A stretch of 64,000 nucleotides of DNA from Bolinopsis microptera (taxonomy: Eukaryota; Ctenophora; Tentaculata; Lobata; Bolinopsidae): NCBI RefSeq assembly GCF_026151205.1, contig NC_087079.1:7988635-8052634 (forward strand), in the 5' to 3' direction. The notes beneath the pieces were generated by a model. It ran no database searches, was not told the DNA's origin, and saw nothing but the letters and a program-made list of their open reading frames with translations. Below are positions 1 through 12,074 of the stretch, in pieces (within the stretch, counting starts at the first letter, position 1; each line of letters begins with the position of its first letter). A program made the position numbers and the translations under genes.

Positions 1-646
1 ACAGAGACATATTGATATCTGTTAGAGAGATAACTAGCGATGAGTCTATTGGCGTTTCCACGTATTCCATAGTTGTCTAGTTTATTAAGTAGTTTTTCAT
101 GTGAGATCGTGTCAAACGCTTTAGATAGATCAATAAATATTCCAAGTACATGCAGTTTTTTGCTAAGACAGGATTCTATGTAATTCACTGAGGAGTTGAG
201 GGCATGGCTTGTGGAGTGATTTTTTCTAAATCCGTACTGGTTCTCGTAAATCATTTTCTGGGACTGAAAGAAGCTATACAGTCTGTTGTAAATAATTTTT
301 TCAAATATCTTACCAAAAACAGCTAAGGTTGATACTGGCCTATAGTTTTCCAGCAATTCCTCATTATCCTTCTTGTAGATCGGACTGATTCTCCCAGTCT
401 TTAAATCATCTGGGAATACTCCATTCCTCATGCATTCACTGTATAATAAAGATAGTATAGGACAGATCACTTTAGACGATTCTTTAACTACATGTATTGG
501 GATGTCGGATGACTTCCCATTCTTCAGTTCAGATATAATCATTCTAACCTCGTCAGCTGTACAGTCATTCATGAAAATACTGGACGTGTTTGCTCTAGGC
601 AGGTAGTCATAAAAACTAGGAAGATTGTTAATAGTACTAATCTTTG
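1..646 (-). mobile_element. LINE (non-LTR) reverse transcriptase fragment, cut by window edge
   Basis: The minus strand reads open from about 646 down to 1. It shows the order of motifs of a non-LTR retrotransposon reverse transcriptase: ENYRPVSTLAVFGKIFEKII, then NQYGFRKNHST, then GIFIDLSKAFDTISHEKLL followed by GIRGNAN. The YADD catalytic box would lie beyond the left edge of the window. The frame stops being recognisable at about 646, so the element is probably 5'-truncated there, as is common for LINEs. The enzyme would copy its own RNA at a nicked target. No endonuclease domain is visible, so I treat it as a dead fragment unless the missing part shows otherwise. Confidence 0.85.
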
Positions 647-1345
647 TATTCTAAATGGGGAAAAGAAGAAACATTGTCAGTCAGTCGAGAAAATTGTCAG
701 TAAGGCTACATGGCAGCTTTGTAGATGTTGTGACTATGCTAGTAGTGGTATTGAGTATTTTATTTTATATCTTCATTTTCATCTTGTTTTGAGTTCTTTT
801 GTTTCATAATCAATTTGTTATTTAGCTATATGTCAATGGAACTGCGATAACAAAAATATTACATAACAAGATGATAGGATTGGCAATACTTCTGCTCTGC
901 CCAAATATTTCTGAAGGTGGGCAATCTTGACAATCATATTTAATAAAATAATTAACGTTCTTTATCGATCCTGATTTTATAACATTGTGGGCTTTATAAT
1001 GAGCAGAGAAGGTAAAATTGCTCAAAACGTGAATATTTGATATTTCTACTAGTGTCAGCAGACAACAAATTTGAATGTGCAAACTGCACAACTAGAATGT
1101 GCTAAGTAATAGAATGTCCTAAGTAATAAAATTTGCTATTTACCAGAGTGAATATCAAGTGCTATATTCAGCCGATCATCGAGTGATTAGCTTTTCCCAT
1201 TTATTCACGGTCTTCATAATATAATTTACCAATATTTATAACGTCACCTTTGATAATGTTTTCCTACGTCGCGTAGTAAACTTAACAATCTGGAGGGGGA
1301 TTATCTAAAATATATCAGTGATACGAAAAGTTTGTTTAGCAGGAG

Positions 1346-2819
1346 CTTTTAAAATACATGTGTAAATCGTCTTCAACTTAACAATAATCAAAAATATCAA
1401 TTTTTTACTCTTCCAGCACAGAATCTTACATGGATTCCTTTCTCTGTCTAAAATCAAGCCGTCATCTCCACCGACTTTTCCAACCAAGCCGTGGAGCGGA
1501 TCTATGTGAGACTTCCTTGTGATAGATCCGTTTGGTTCAAGCTTTTCCTCCAACGTGAGCATGGTCCCAGCTCCCATGTTGAACTTCTCAGTAAGGTGGG
1601 TTAAGCAGCATACTCTTATTTTTACGTCACTGAGTTGGTTCTATTTATCAGATAGTTTTGGATTTTATTTTTAACTTTATTCATATTGATTGGATCAGTC
1701 TGCAAGACTGTTAAGATTGAAATTTTGTTAGAAAAGTAACGAAAGTGTATTTTATATCAACTTTAGGTAAAAGGAAACATTTATTGTAACGGTGCTGGAG
1801 AGACGACTGATTTCAATATGGGGAGTATCATGAAGTGTGAATCCGACAACAAAAACATCATTATTTTGTGAGTCTGGCCACATCCAAGAGTTGATATTCA
1901 ATTAAATTTTGTTGATAATATAATACCTAATGAAAATGGTTAAAACATATAATATTTTATTTGAGCGTGCAAATCTAATCTAAATCACAAATAAATGATC
2001 ACTCTTTAACAGAGTTGAAAAGACAGCTGACAGAATTAGAATTAGAATTAGAATTAGAATCAAATTTACACAGCAATACAATAAGAATAAAAAATAATTT
2101 AAGAAGCTTCAATCTGCTGTGCAGGACATTCAAGTCAGTCGAAAACTGTTAGCAGAACACCCTTCTAGGGACATAAGTAAGGGGGACTAGGGACATGGTT
2201 ACAGAGTAACCATCAAGAACGAAGGAAGGGTTTTGTTTACTCAAGCGTTCACCTACAACGACGGAAACTGCCGTTTAGCTACCACTATTGTCAAAACACA
2301 AGTTTGGGAATACAGCGGATGGCTAAGCCTTGCTGTCAAAAATTCCGCTCGTAAGATCTCATGTTCTTTTATCTGTAAATCTGAAATTGACGCCCAGAAT
2401 GAAATCGGTCACTAATTCCTTTTGAAATTGGGGGGGGGGGGGGGGGGGGTCCAACTACATTTTTTTACATGGCCTCCAGATTTTTGCCAAATGTACATGT
2501 ACAAAAATGTACAAAAATGTACAAAATATGTTTTTTCCTGTTTTTCCTGGAGCCAGTGTTTGGAGCCAGTGTTTTCTGCACCGCCAGATAATATGCGAGA
2601 GGAGCCAGTGTTTTCAGCACCGCCAGATAGTATGCAAGAAGAGCCAGTGTTTTTAGACCGAACTCTGTCGAATGTTGCTCCTCCGAAATATGAAGAAACT
2701 GTTATAGCATATGGTGAAGAGAATGTACCAAGCTATGAAGACGTAATGGGTTATGGTGATGGTGATGGTGGTTATGATTGTGGTGGTGGTTATGGTGGTG
2801 GTGATGGTGGTGACTGATG
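1346..2819 (+). pseudogene. Remnant of membrane-protein gene (left duplicate)
   Basis: The 3' end (about 2570-2819) is a copy of the cytoplasmic tail of the gene at 13900-15020. It keeps two rather than four REEPVF-type 13-residue repeats, then the PPKYEE and PSYEDV motifs and the glycine-rich end. The transmembrane exon start and the extracellular exon of the right copy are absent. Exon-like pieces without a counterpart in the right copy remain upstream. One is at about 1771-1867 (an open frame containing CNGAGETTDFNMGS, followed by a GTGAGT donor); another is at about 2191-2415 (an open frame containing ATTIVKTQVWEYSGWLSL). I do not recognise these domains. No continuous coding path joins them, so I call it a pseudogene or rearranged gene. 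Confidence 0.55.
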
Positions 2820-4112
2820 AAAATAAATGAACAATCCACGTTAACCTAAATACGGCCACCCCGTATAGTAATCGGATTTTTGTGAAGATGTTGATTTTTT
2901 AAAGATTCCCAATTCTTGAGATACATTTCCGGCGAATGTTTACAAACTTCTCCTAAGCTAATGAATCGTATTCAAACATTTTTGTGTTGCTGCACTTCTC
3001 TTTTTATAAGTTTCTTCAAGGTTAATTTTTTACATTATATATTTTGATTTATAAATAAAGTTCATTAAAGTTGAAAATTTTTTTTCAACTATAAAAGTGG
3101 CCATTTTTTCAAGAGGCCACTTTTTATGAACATGGACGTGTGGAATGAGGAATACGTTACATATAATTAAATAAGCATGAGTCAAATTAATTAAATTAGA
3201 ATTTAACATGAGTTAAATTAATTAAATTAGAATTAATTGAATTAGAACAATAGGCAATGTTTTCTTAGAAAAAATTCTTTATTAAGCAATTAAGATATTA
3301 AGATAACTCATTTTAACGGTCACCAAACCTCCACATGATCGTAAAGCCTATTTCTCATGCATGCCTCTTGTCATAATAATTATTTAGATTCAGATTTGTA
3401 TTTTTTAAAGAAAAATGTCTGATTTGTGTGGTATCCCGTCCAAAAAATATATAGGGTACAAAATGCTGTCAGGGGAAAGTTAGCAAAAAGCTGTATATGG
3501 GCCAGCAAAATAATCTGCATCCTGTTCGATTTAACTCGCAGAAAGACAGCAATGATGAATAGATGGCAATTTAACTACACATCAAGGGCCTGCCAGCTGT
3601 TCTTGCAAATTAAGCTTGGTTTGAAAAAGAGATACACATTCTTTCAGGAGATTTGCTTTCAGGATTGAAATCTGGCAAGGTGAAGAGATAAATCCAGCGA
3701 GATTTTGTGGAACCAATTCAGGGATTAGGGATGATGTCAAAAACATTTTGAAAATAAGCTTACAGTTACCAATCTCAAAGAGGGTGCAAACTGCAAGGAA
3801 TGAATAATAGCATTGAAGAATGTAAATTGAGGACTGCAAGGGGTGATTATTGTGCAGTTAGACTATAATGCAGACAATCATAGGAGAGTTGGTTCTGTTG
3901 GTGTGCTAGCTTCCAAATAGGCTGGTGCCGCTCTGAACAACCATTTTAACCTGAATTACAAATTAAAATCAATGTCGGATCCCCCCCCCCCCCCCCACCC
4001 CTCTGATATTTAAGGGAGAGAGGATTGTCTTATTTTCTTTGTTCCATTGATGTCATGGTAATCATTATATATAGATGCATTGATTATTCATCTAATTCTT
4101 TAATAGTTCAAC

Positions 4113-4492
4113 ATGGTTAGTGCTACTGCCTACTGGTGCCCCCTCTATGGTTGAGGTTGTTTCTCGATTGGTAGGGGAATATACATCTAAAACGCCGCAG
4201 AAACTCAAACTTATTGATGCTTACCTGGGGTGAGTTGCTCTCAAGATACATTTATATAAAATCTAAATGTATTGAGCTAAAGAATTAACAGAAATTGTTT
4301 CTGTGCTGGTAACCTTTATAGCTAGTTGCCCTAACTTTTAACGAAATACTGATCAAAAATAATAAAAATATTTTCAGGTACATATTGTTCACAGGAATAT
4401 TCCAGTTTGCATATTGCTGCCTAGCCTTTCCCATTCAACTCCTTCCTCTCTGGATTCATCAGTGCTGTAGCTAGCTTCATTTTGGGAGGTAT
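4113..4492 (+). pseudogene. DAD1 pseudogene (exons 1-2, frameshifted)
   Basis: This is a second copy of the first two exons of the DAD1 gene at 19244-20751, including the intron between them. It has a 7-bp insertion soon after the start codon (an extra GCCTACT-like repeat), which shifts the frame. In exon 2 there is a 5-bp deletion where the intact copy encodes LVGTF. The third exon is missing. Intron 2 is broken after TGGGAGGTAT (4483-4492) and resumes at 8523. It therefore cannot make the oligosaccharyltransferase subunit. Confidence 0.9.
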
Positions 4493-4818
4493 TTTAAGGT
4501 TGTCTGAAAGGTTGGACCGGAGGGAGTAGCTGTTGAAACCCTTCTCTGAGTAAGTTGTTACAAAAGAATACACAATTATAATTAATACAAATATAAATAA
4601 ATACAAATTTAAATAAATACAAATTGAAGAATAAAATAGAGTAATACAAGTGAATACGTGAAAGTGTTACTTGGCACTCTCTTCTAACTCACTCCAATCT
4701 ATGAAAGAATGAGTGAATGTTATGTATGACTCAACTAATACTCTCACTCTACTAAATAACAAACTACTATCTAAATATACCATCACTATAATATTATATT
4801 AAATGTCAATAAAGTCTT

Positions 4819-6926
4819 TTAAAGTGATGGTTATGATTTGGTTTTAGCAATTATTTTACTTAAATTCATGCTTGATAGGTAGACAACATCATTTTAAACA
4901 CGTACGCAAAGTTACACTCCCAGATTTACTCCCTGATCCTCGTAATTCCATTTAGAGTATCACCCTGTTACGTCACGACAAGGTTCTACAGAGGCTCGAG
5001 TGCGGGTCGGTCCATTGTTTTATTAGTGTTTAGCCCCATAAAATGAGAGTTAATCACGGATATTTCCGCATTATAATGGTTGATATGCATGAGTTAACTA
5101 TTGTTATTCAAAAATAGCGCTTTATAAACTTAATATTGGCTGGCACCGACGAAAATATCAAAATAAATCGCAGTAATAGTACAAAAATGAGGGTAAATTA
5201 TAAGCACAGAACTGAAAAGAAAGATTAAATGGAGGATACGACTAAATCGCGATTCCAATGTTTGATAAATGACATGCATCAAGGCAAATTGTGGCCCTCT
5301 TTGGTATTCAAAGAGATATAACCAGTGTAGGGAATACCATCAGGGTTCGGGAACTTTTCTCTAATAGCTGAAACAACGCAAGCCGGCAGAATATACCTAA
5401 CATTCCTAGAAAAGTCTGCGCTGGATATCATGTTAATAAACATCCGATAAGAACAGAATCTGTACTGCTTATTGGTCAACTTATTCTTTAAAAACTTTGC
5501 TGTTTTTGCAGGATCAGAAATTTGCATCGAATATAGGTACCGTCCAAAGTCCAGACCTTCTTTACTTATCACATTAACTTTGAACATGTCAACTTGTGTG
5601 ATACATTGTTTGTCTCCTCTGTGCGGTGCGATAAACTGTGACTCAAGGCAACACACATTTTCTTGTTCTGTTGCCATGGTTACGCAACCCCCACACGAAC
5701 ACCATTCATTGACAGGTTTATTTATCCGATCCTGGTTTAGATTGGCATAAAATGTATGGTCCAATTCTTCTGGTATTTCGTCATCCTCGCTCTCATAAGC
5801 CGGTGGATCTACCCAGTCCTCATCGCTCTCATGGTCTGATCCGGGTTTAATGAATGGATTGAAGTGATCAAGTTTTTCTTGGGACTGGGAGTTAGCTGAT
5901 TCTTCGTGATATGCTTGATCTTCGGAACTACCATCACTGTTTTCATAGTCAGCATCCATATTCTGAAGATACAACGAGGGAACTTTAATTCTACGATTGT
6001 GATACTTCTGCGACTGTTCCAACAACTGAAGCTGATTCGGGCAAATCAGACGGATTATCTGAAGAGCTGCAGGGAGGAGCAGTTTAAGGAAAGGAATCTG
6101 TATCAATAGAAGAGCTGAACTCATCCATATCATTGAGTGCTCTCCTCGTTACTCTTGAACGGTTAGTGCTGGCAGGAGTTTTCCCCTCGTTCATTTGGAC
6201 CTCCCCGTTAAGAAACAGCAAGAGTTCATCTTTTTCAGGGTGAGTGTTTGGTATGGCTTCAGGATTAAGTCGCAATTTCATCCTTTGTTCATAGCCCATT
6301 AACTTCATGACATTGAAATCGCTAGTTTTGTAATCCGAATCATTAAAGTGATCGGAACACACGTAATAAGCTTTCATCTTGCTCTCACAAACGTGGTTTG
6401 GTTGCCTGTTCACCCGTTTATCCCACTTCTGCCTCATCTTCCCGTTTTTTGGTACGGCATGTAGGATTAGAAATTCCCTCCCAGGTCTTTGTGAGGAGTC
6501 TCCCACCTTGTGACTACAACCTCCAACAACGCAGGATGATGGCATAATGTCAGAAAGGCACCATTATCGACAAAACTTTTAGCTATAAAAGAAGAGTGAT
6601 CAACATAATTAATTAGCAACTGTTTTTAATTTAGAAAAATTGCAGGGCAAACCAAAAACGGGTCAAGAAACGTTAAAAATCAATTGTGTAGGAAGTAGGA
6701 ACAACAAATTGTTGCAAGGATTACAGCCTGCTCTAATGCTGCCCCGCGGTATGGGACCTTGCGGTGACGTATCAGCTGAATGTTTGAGAGGGCGTAATTC
6801 GATTTCTGACGAGTTTCAAGTTTTAAAAGTGCCTGGATATTGATTGGCATACTCTACTCCTTCATGTACGTGGTTAATTAAGCCATTTAGAGGAAGTGAA
6901 TTTTTAAATCATAACCATCACTTTAA
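4819..6926. repeat. 21-bp perfect inverted repeat flanking the THAP gene
   Basis: Positions 4819-4839 and 6906-6926 are perfect reverse complements over 21 bp (core AAAGTGATGGTTATGATTT). They lie on either side of the THAP-domain gene at 5279-6545. The match fades outside this core and I find no convincing target duplication at its outer edges. It may be part of the terminal inverted repeat of a THAP-carrying DNA transposon, or chance decay products of one small element inserted twice. Confidence 0.45.
5279..6545 (-). CDS. THAP zinc finger + P2X7 C-terminal (ballast) domain protein
   Basis: Predicted coding parts are 6545-6153 and 6058-5279 on the minus strand (about 390 residues). The N-terminus is a THAP DNA-binding domain: C5 and C10, the invariant W41, C63 and H66 of the C2CH zinc site, and an AIPNTH box at 97-102. 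A PPAYES motif lies in the acidic middle. The C-terminal part matches the intracellular domain of P2X7 receptors: EWCSCGGC, then ENVCCLES, then YRFCSYRMF, then ILPACVVSAIREKFP and a final GYI. This domain is known to bind zinc and, in P2X7, guanine nucleotide; no channel segment is present here. The two frames differ by +1. A 94-bp intron (6152-6059, donor AGA/GTAACG, acceptor after a strong pyrimidine tract, CTTCAG/ATA) joins them in frame. The alternative is a frameshift mutation. A nuclear DNA-binding role is inferred. No transposase domain is seen. Confidence 0.7.
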
Positions 6927-7592
6927 GATTAAACTACTAAATTCTATTCTTAGGCTAAACTATTAAATCTTCCAAGATCTCTTACAGAATCTCCTGTACT
7001 TGTAACATTAAGATGAAGATCTGATATTTATGAGTAACTGCTGTAGTTGTGTAGGCGTGTCGATATTGGTGAACAACACACTGATGATAAACTGGAAATA
7101 AGGACCATGGGGGAAAATACCGTGAGTGAATAGTAAAAGTAAAAAGTAAATACCAAGTGAAACCAGAAAAGGGAAAGAGGAAGCAAGAACTCCTAGGCAA
7201 ACATACTATACCGTCATGTCACTACTTACCACTCTTTCCGTGTCACAGATCTGACGTATCTACTGTCGACCGCGACCGGAATCTTCGGGAACTAAATAAA
7301 CTGGGACACTCCTCTCTCTTCTGCGGACCGCTACTCGCTAGAGTCTGGAGTCGAATCACTACAGGACCACAACTCTCCCTTCTGCCTAGGGTCTGTCGTC
7401 AATCCGGTCTTCGGAGTCCTTCTACCCCCAACACTGTACATATATATATGTATGTACATATATATATATATGTATGTATATATGTATGTACATCACTGGA
7501 AACTAAAACCTTTGCTATAGGGAAATACAGGGTTAGATAGGTTGAATAGGTTAACAAACTAAAAGATAGTGAACTTATATAGAATTAAGATT
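6546..7592. other. Non-coding stretch with a TATG microsatellite
   Basis: I see no supported gene here. The only clear structure is a short tandem tract of TATG/TA units at about 7439-7492. Confidence 0.5.
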
Positions 7593-8050
7593 CTAACAGT
7601 AGCTGGGGCATTCATTTATGATGTGGTCCTCGGTTTCAAGGATTGGTGTTTCAGAGAATGGTAGTTCTTCGAAGAACCGCATGACGTCGGTGTCTGAGGT
7701 GCAGCAAAAGCGACATGTTTTCAGTGCTGTGTTGTAGCGATCTCCAGTGTAGCGACCTTTCTCTATCCTCAGATCGTGACTGCTAGATCGAAGTTTCGCA
7801 ATGTTAGCTCTTTTAACCCTGCATGGAAGCTGTAAGTACGGTTCTTCACCAAACTCAGCTTTGACTGCAGTGTAGAATGACATTTTAGTCTGGTTGTGAA
7901 GATCCTTCTTCCAGTGGTTAACAAAAGTTTCGTGTATGTGTTCACGAGCCGCAAGGGTGTGAGGTAGGTGTGGCTTAACGACAGTGCTCGTCTTGATGAT
8001 AGTAGACCATGCATCATACCAGGTAAGGTTCAATTGTTTCTGCTCCTGAA
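7593..8050 (-). mobile_element. LINE ORF2 C-terminal fragment
   Basis: The minus strand has an open frame of 146 residues. It resembles the region after the reverse transcriptase in non-LTR retrotransposons: a basic helix with KMSFYTAVKAEFGEEPYL, then RANIAKLRSSSHDLRIEKGRY, then a Cys/His cluster CRFCC and ETEDHIINECPSYC. That cluster is the usual terminal zinc-knuckle-like end. No reverse transcriptase lies upstream in frame, so this is a truncated remnant. It sits inside the 4-kb insertion in the DAD1 pseudogene. Confidence 0.75.
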
Positions 8051-8236
8051 ATGTATTATATGGTGCAAGAGGGTGTTCACGTTGCCTACTACCGCTCGCG
8101 CTTGTTATGCTCTACAGAAGTAGGCAATGCATTGAGGGAGGACGGTCACTGTCCAGGGGGTTCTACTTGTATCGCCATAGCAGAAATTGTTATTTGCCTT
8201 TTTGTTGACACCCAATCTCCATTTAAGAATTTTAAA

Positions 8237-8392
8237 GTGAGTAGTTTCATGAGCATCTTTTGCTGCTGCTTTGATTTTTCGAGAGGATGGCTTTCACGAT
8301 GTTGGTTGATGGCAGTGAGTAGTTTCATGAGCATCTTTTGCTGCTGCTTTGATTTTTCGAGAGGATGGCTTTCACGATGTTGGTTGATGGCA
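8237..8392 (+). repeat. Two tandem 78-bp units
   Basis: Two identical 78-bp units follow each other directly. Each starts GTGAGTAGTTTC and ends GTTGATGGCA. The unit begins with a splice-donor-like GTGAGT, but I see no exon in front of it. Confidence 0.85.
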
Positions 8393-8522
8393 GCCAAATA
8401 GGGCATCCATATATGTGGCCACTGGCTTGACTAAGCTATCAATGAGTTTTAGCATCGTGTTAGTGGTAAGGGCTCTCGTGTCAATAGTTCGTCTCAAAGA
8501 GAAGAATGAGCGAAGAGCTTTC

Positions 8523-8605
8523 TGGGAGGTATATTATGGCTTGAGAGTTTTGTGCCTACTTCAGAAAAACGTTGATTGTAGACCTAGAAATAGCAAAATT
8601 TAGGA
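8523..8605 (+). pseudogene. Remainder of DAD1 pseudogene intron 2
   Basis: After the second TGGGAGGTAT the sequence matches 19623-19700 of the intact DAD1 intron 2, including TTGAGAGTTTTGTGCCTAC and AGACCTAGAAATAGCAAAAT. Homology ends at about 8605. This shows that the left DAD1 copy continued past the insertion. Confidence 0.8.
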
Positions 8606-9529
8606 TAACTTCAATGTGAAGATTTCATTGCATTTAAAGAAATTAAATGTGCACCACCAATTGCAATATTGATCTACTATAAAAATATGCCGAATGAGGC
8701 CCCCCCCCCCCCCGACATGTGACATTGGCACTTTCAAATGCCCAAAATTCAGTCTCATCGCACTTTCCCAGCAATCTTGATAGGGGTACAGTTTTTGATC
8801 CCTAGTATTTATTGTTAATAAAATGGGACCTTTACTGATAGTTTAAATTCGACATATGACGTCATCTAGCGTCATCTAGCGTCATCTAGCGTCATCTAGC
8901 GTGAAATATCGCCAGATGATGATAGATGACGCTAGATGACGCTAGATGACGCTAGATGACGCCAATTAGCGACATTGTCGCTAAGTGCACGGCACCTTTC
9001 GAATGTCGCTATCTAGCGCTATCTAGCGCTATCTAGCGCTATCTAGCGCTATATGACGCTATATGACGCTATATGACGCTAGATGACGCTAGATGACGCT
9101 TATAAGCACGCAGCACTGACGCCAGGCGACAGATAGCGCTATTTTCATAAAATTTCCGCCCTTTTTTTTGCGACATCTAGCGGTATCTAGCGCTATCTAA
9201 CGCTATATGTCGCAACGACATCTGACGCAGCGCTATCTAGCGCTATCTAGCGCTATCTGGCGCTATCTAGCGGAGAATGTCGGTTTGTGACAGTTTACGC
9301 TAGATAGCGCTAGATAGCGCTATCTAGCGCTAGATATCGCGGCGACAGCTAGCGCTAGATAGCGCTATCTAGCGTAAACTGTCACAAACCGACATTCTCC
9401 GCTAGATAACGCTTGTTAGCGCTAGATAGCGCTATCTAGCGGAGAATATCGGTTTGTGACAGTTAACGCTAGATATAGCGCTATCTAGCGCTCGATATCG
9501 CGGCGACAGCTATAGCTATGGCTATAGTT

Positions 9530-10010
9530 GTTAAACGTTAAATATCTAACGTTGGTTATAAGTTTTATTTTTAACGTTGCAAAACGTTTATTATTTGACG
9601 TCAGATCAAGGTTACCTTACTAACTATAAGCACAGTTTAAGATTCAACTACATTTTAAAGTTGTATGTAGGTTACATATAATAATTATAAAACGTTGTTA
9701 AAGGTTAAATATCTAACGTTGGTTATAGGTTTTATTTTTAACGTTGCAAAACGTTTATTATTTGACGTCAGATCAAGGTTACCTTATTAACTATAAGCAG
9801 GGTTTAAAATTCAACTACATTTTAAAGTTGTATGTAGGTTACATATAAAACGTTGTTAAACGTTAAATATCTAACGTTGGTTATAGGTTTTATTTTTAAC
9901 GTTGCAAAACGTTTATTATTTTACGTTAGATCAAGGTTACCTTATCAACTATAAGCAACGTTCAAAACTCAACTAAATTTTAACGTTGTATGTAGGTTAC
10001 ATATAAAAAC
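9530..10010 (+). repeat. Three tandem ~150-bp repeats inside the foldback element
   Basis: Three consecutive copies share TTAAATATCTAACGTTGGTT, AACGTTGCAAAACGTTTATT, ATCAAGGTTACCTTA and GTATGTAGGTTACATATA. The copies differ by substitutions and small gaps. They are rich in AACGTT palindromes. No coding potential is apparent. Confidence 0.8.
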
Positions 10011-10467
10011 TTTGCCGGCTGGTATAGGCTTAGACTAATATTTTGAGAAAAAGCGGCGCGTGATAGTAAATTACGAGTATCACCCGTTAACGAGTGAGAT
10101 TCGTCCAGTATAACCTGTTTATGCTCTAACCATAGCCCTCTCGCTAGTAGTACGCTTAGACACATGGCTATGTGAAAGAAGATGATGTAAAGATCTAAAT
10201 GTTAAATTAGCATTTGCAAATTAATAGTATTGAAATCTCGCACAGCAAGTTATTAAAAGAATGTAATGAGAGTCGAGCCGAATTTATTGTTCAGTAATCA
10301 CATATATCGTACCCACGAGTTTTCAGTTTACGAACTACGCGCAAGTGTGAAGTGCAAGCGCGAAAGCTTTAGTGCAATTTAGCTACGAAAATAGCCAAAA
10401 CCCTTAAAATGCGATGCATTCAGTATTTAGAATTAATATATTATAAATTTATAAGTTATGCCAATCC

Positions 10468-10569
10468 TCTTACCTGGGGACCCAGGCTATTATGTACATG
10501 TTCATAAACATTAAGATTTGGCGAATAAAGATTTGGCGGAATGACAGGCTGAGCGCGGCCCAGTAACAA
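10468..10569 (-). repeat. ~100-bp dispersed element (copy in foldback core)
   Basis: Read on the minus strand it starts TTACTGGGCCGCGCTCAGCC and ends GGGTCCCCAGGTAA. Related copies lie at 40200-40286 (plus) and, more degraded, at 31798-31896 and 58415-58446. The shared end CCCCAGGTAAG looks like a splice donor. Confidence 0.6.
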
Positions 10570-11853
10570 TCCTCGGGATCGGAATTATTTTGGATAAATA
10601 CTTTACAGCTTTGAGCTTCGAGTAATCTAATTGACGATGTTTGTTGTAGCGCGATGCACTACTGGGCCGCGCCGCGCAGCCAATAATATAATGCTTCTTG
10701 CAACCACTAGTGCTTTACTAAACATACTTGGTCAGTACGTTACTTTATGTACGAACTTTTAAAAGGTATCGAACTGTACAAATTTTAAAAAGCTGTCGAG
10801 GAATTTTTACCGAATTTTTAAAAAAAATTTTTTTTTTAATCAGTAATCACTTCAGTCCGAAAAATTTGTTATTTTTGTCCGGGAGGTTACATTTCAGATT
10901 TAAAATATTAACATGCATCCGCACGTCATCGTTTCCCGCCATTTTAACACAAATTTTTGCAATTAGCTTTTTATTATATATTTCGAAAATTTATGAGGCG
11001 AATTTTTCCCAAACTAATCCCAAACTGAAAAAACGTGCCGAACTGTACGAATTTTTTACGACTTTTGTACGAACTGACCAACTATGTTACTAAATTGGCG
11101 ATATGCACCATGACTGGGCCTCGCCGAGCTGTGAACATGAACAGTGAAGGATTGACATCGTGAATCAACGCGATGCGTTACTGTGAGTGTGTCGCGCCGC
11201 GCATCCAAAAATGCTTCTCGGTATCCAATAATGCTTTTCGGCGAAATGCACCACTGAGCTGTGAAAGATTGGCATCATGAATCAACGATGTTAGTAACTT
11301 GTATAAATTTCGTCGAAATAGTACGTGCCGCTTTCTTCCGATCCCGAAATGTTAAGGGTCGACGGTCGTTTACATATTAGTATTACGTAATCAGCTGAGG
11401 AGGTTGGGGTTTTCAAATGATTATTGATTACGCTAGTGTGATATTGACATAAATATAATAGCTATGGTAAAACTGATTACGGGGTATGTGAACGACCCCT
11501 CATTGTTAGTAATCATTTCCATACATAGCTATTAAGCTATTAGTATTATGTCACAATCACACTAGCGAGCGTAATAATTTGGAAAACCCCGGCCGGCGGC
11601 ATCAGGCCCTTTATATAATTATAATATGTAAACGACCCCTTGATTAAGTGATATTTAATATTTTGTTCCACTCAGCCGAATATTTGATAAATCGAGTGTA
11701 ATAGTTGGGTGACTTCGACGAGCCGCGCAAGCTTATAGTTATATCATTTGCATTCTCACTTAAATTATAATTAATTTTCATACACAGTAAAAATTAATTT
11801 TCATATAAAAAAAGATTGGGTGGGAAAAGACAGGCTGCGCTTACGGTCCCAGT

Positions 11854-11856
<3 letters not shown>
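10570..11856. other. Foldback element core, no gene recognised
   Basis: The core is AT-rich with a pair of related GC-rich patches: about 10645-10695, containing GCGATGCACTACTGGGCCGC, and about 11168-11260. It also has fragments of a GTCGTTTACATATTA / GTGAACGACCCC mobile repeat at about 11360-11510. A 121-codon frame at 10728-11093 shows no known motif and is not called as a gene. Confidence 0.5.

Positions 11857-12074
<218 letters not shown>

Larger units (their letters stand above)
755..4492 (+). repeat. Local segmental duplication, left (decayed) copy
   Basis: Blocks of this stretch match 13420-19622 at high identity in the same order and orientation: about 755-1090 with 13420-13760, 1346-1450 with 13755-13860, 2555-3930 with 14720-16095, and 3905-4492 with 19030-19622. 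The match resumes at 8523-8605 (matching 19613-19700) after a 4-kb insertion. The left copy lacks the exon at 13900-14394. It carries other sequence there, including a run of 20 G at 2430-2449. A C tract after TCGGAT differs in length between the copies (about 17 C here, 8 C in the right copy). 2820-4112 is non-coding duplicated DNA. Confidence 0.85.
4493..8522. other. 4-kb insertion into the DAD1 pseudogene, flanked by a 10-bp duplication
   Basis: The intact DAD1 locus reads TGGGAGGTAT and continues at once into its intron. In the left copy this 10-mer is present twice, at 4483-4492 and 8523-8532, with 4030 bp between. The intron sequence resumes after the second copy (about 8533-8605 matches 19623-19700). 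This is the signature of an insertion with a target-site duplication. The block contains the THAP/P2X7-C gene, a LINE 3' fragment and low-complexity DNA. The outer ends are not inverted repeats, so the mechanism is unclear. LINE-mediated or composite insertion is possible. Confidence 0.65.

Noticed and set aside
2653..2859. Minus-strand Thr/Ile-rich frame opposite the Gly-rich tail
   Set aside because: Shadow of the GGT-rich coding tail.
3426..3839. Frames of 80-85 codons conserved in both duplicate copies (also 15626-16039)
   Set aside because: Conservation is explained by the recent duplication; both strands are open and no coding signal is visible.
8237..8392. 78-bp tandem units starting GTGAGT as a fourth donor array
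   Set aside because: No exon can be recognised upstream, so the donor-like start may be chance.
10728..11093. 121-codon frame in the foldback core
   Set aside because: No motif, AT-rich composition bias, no transposase signature.
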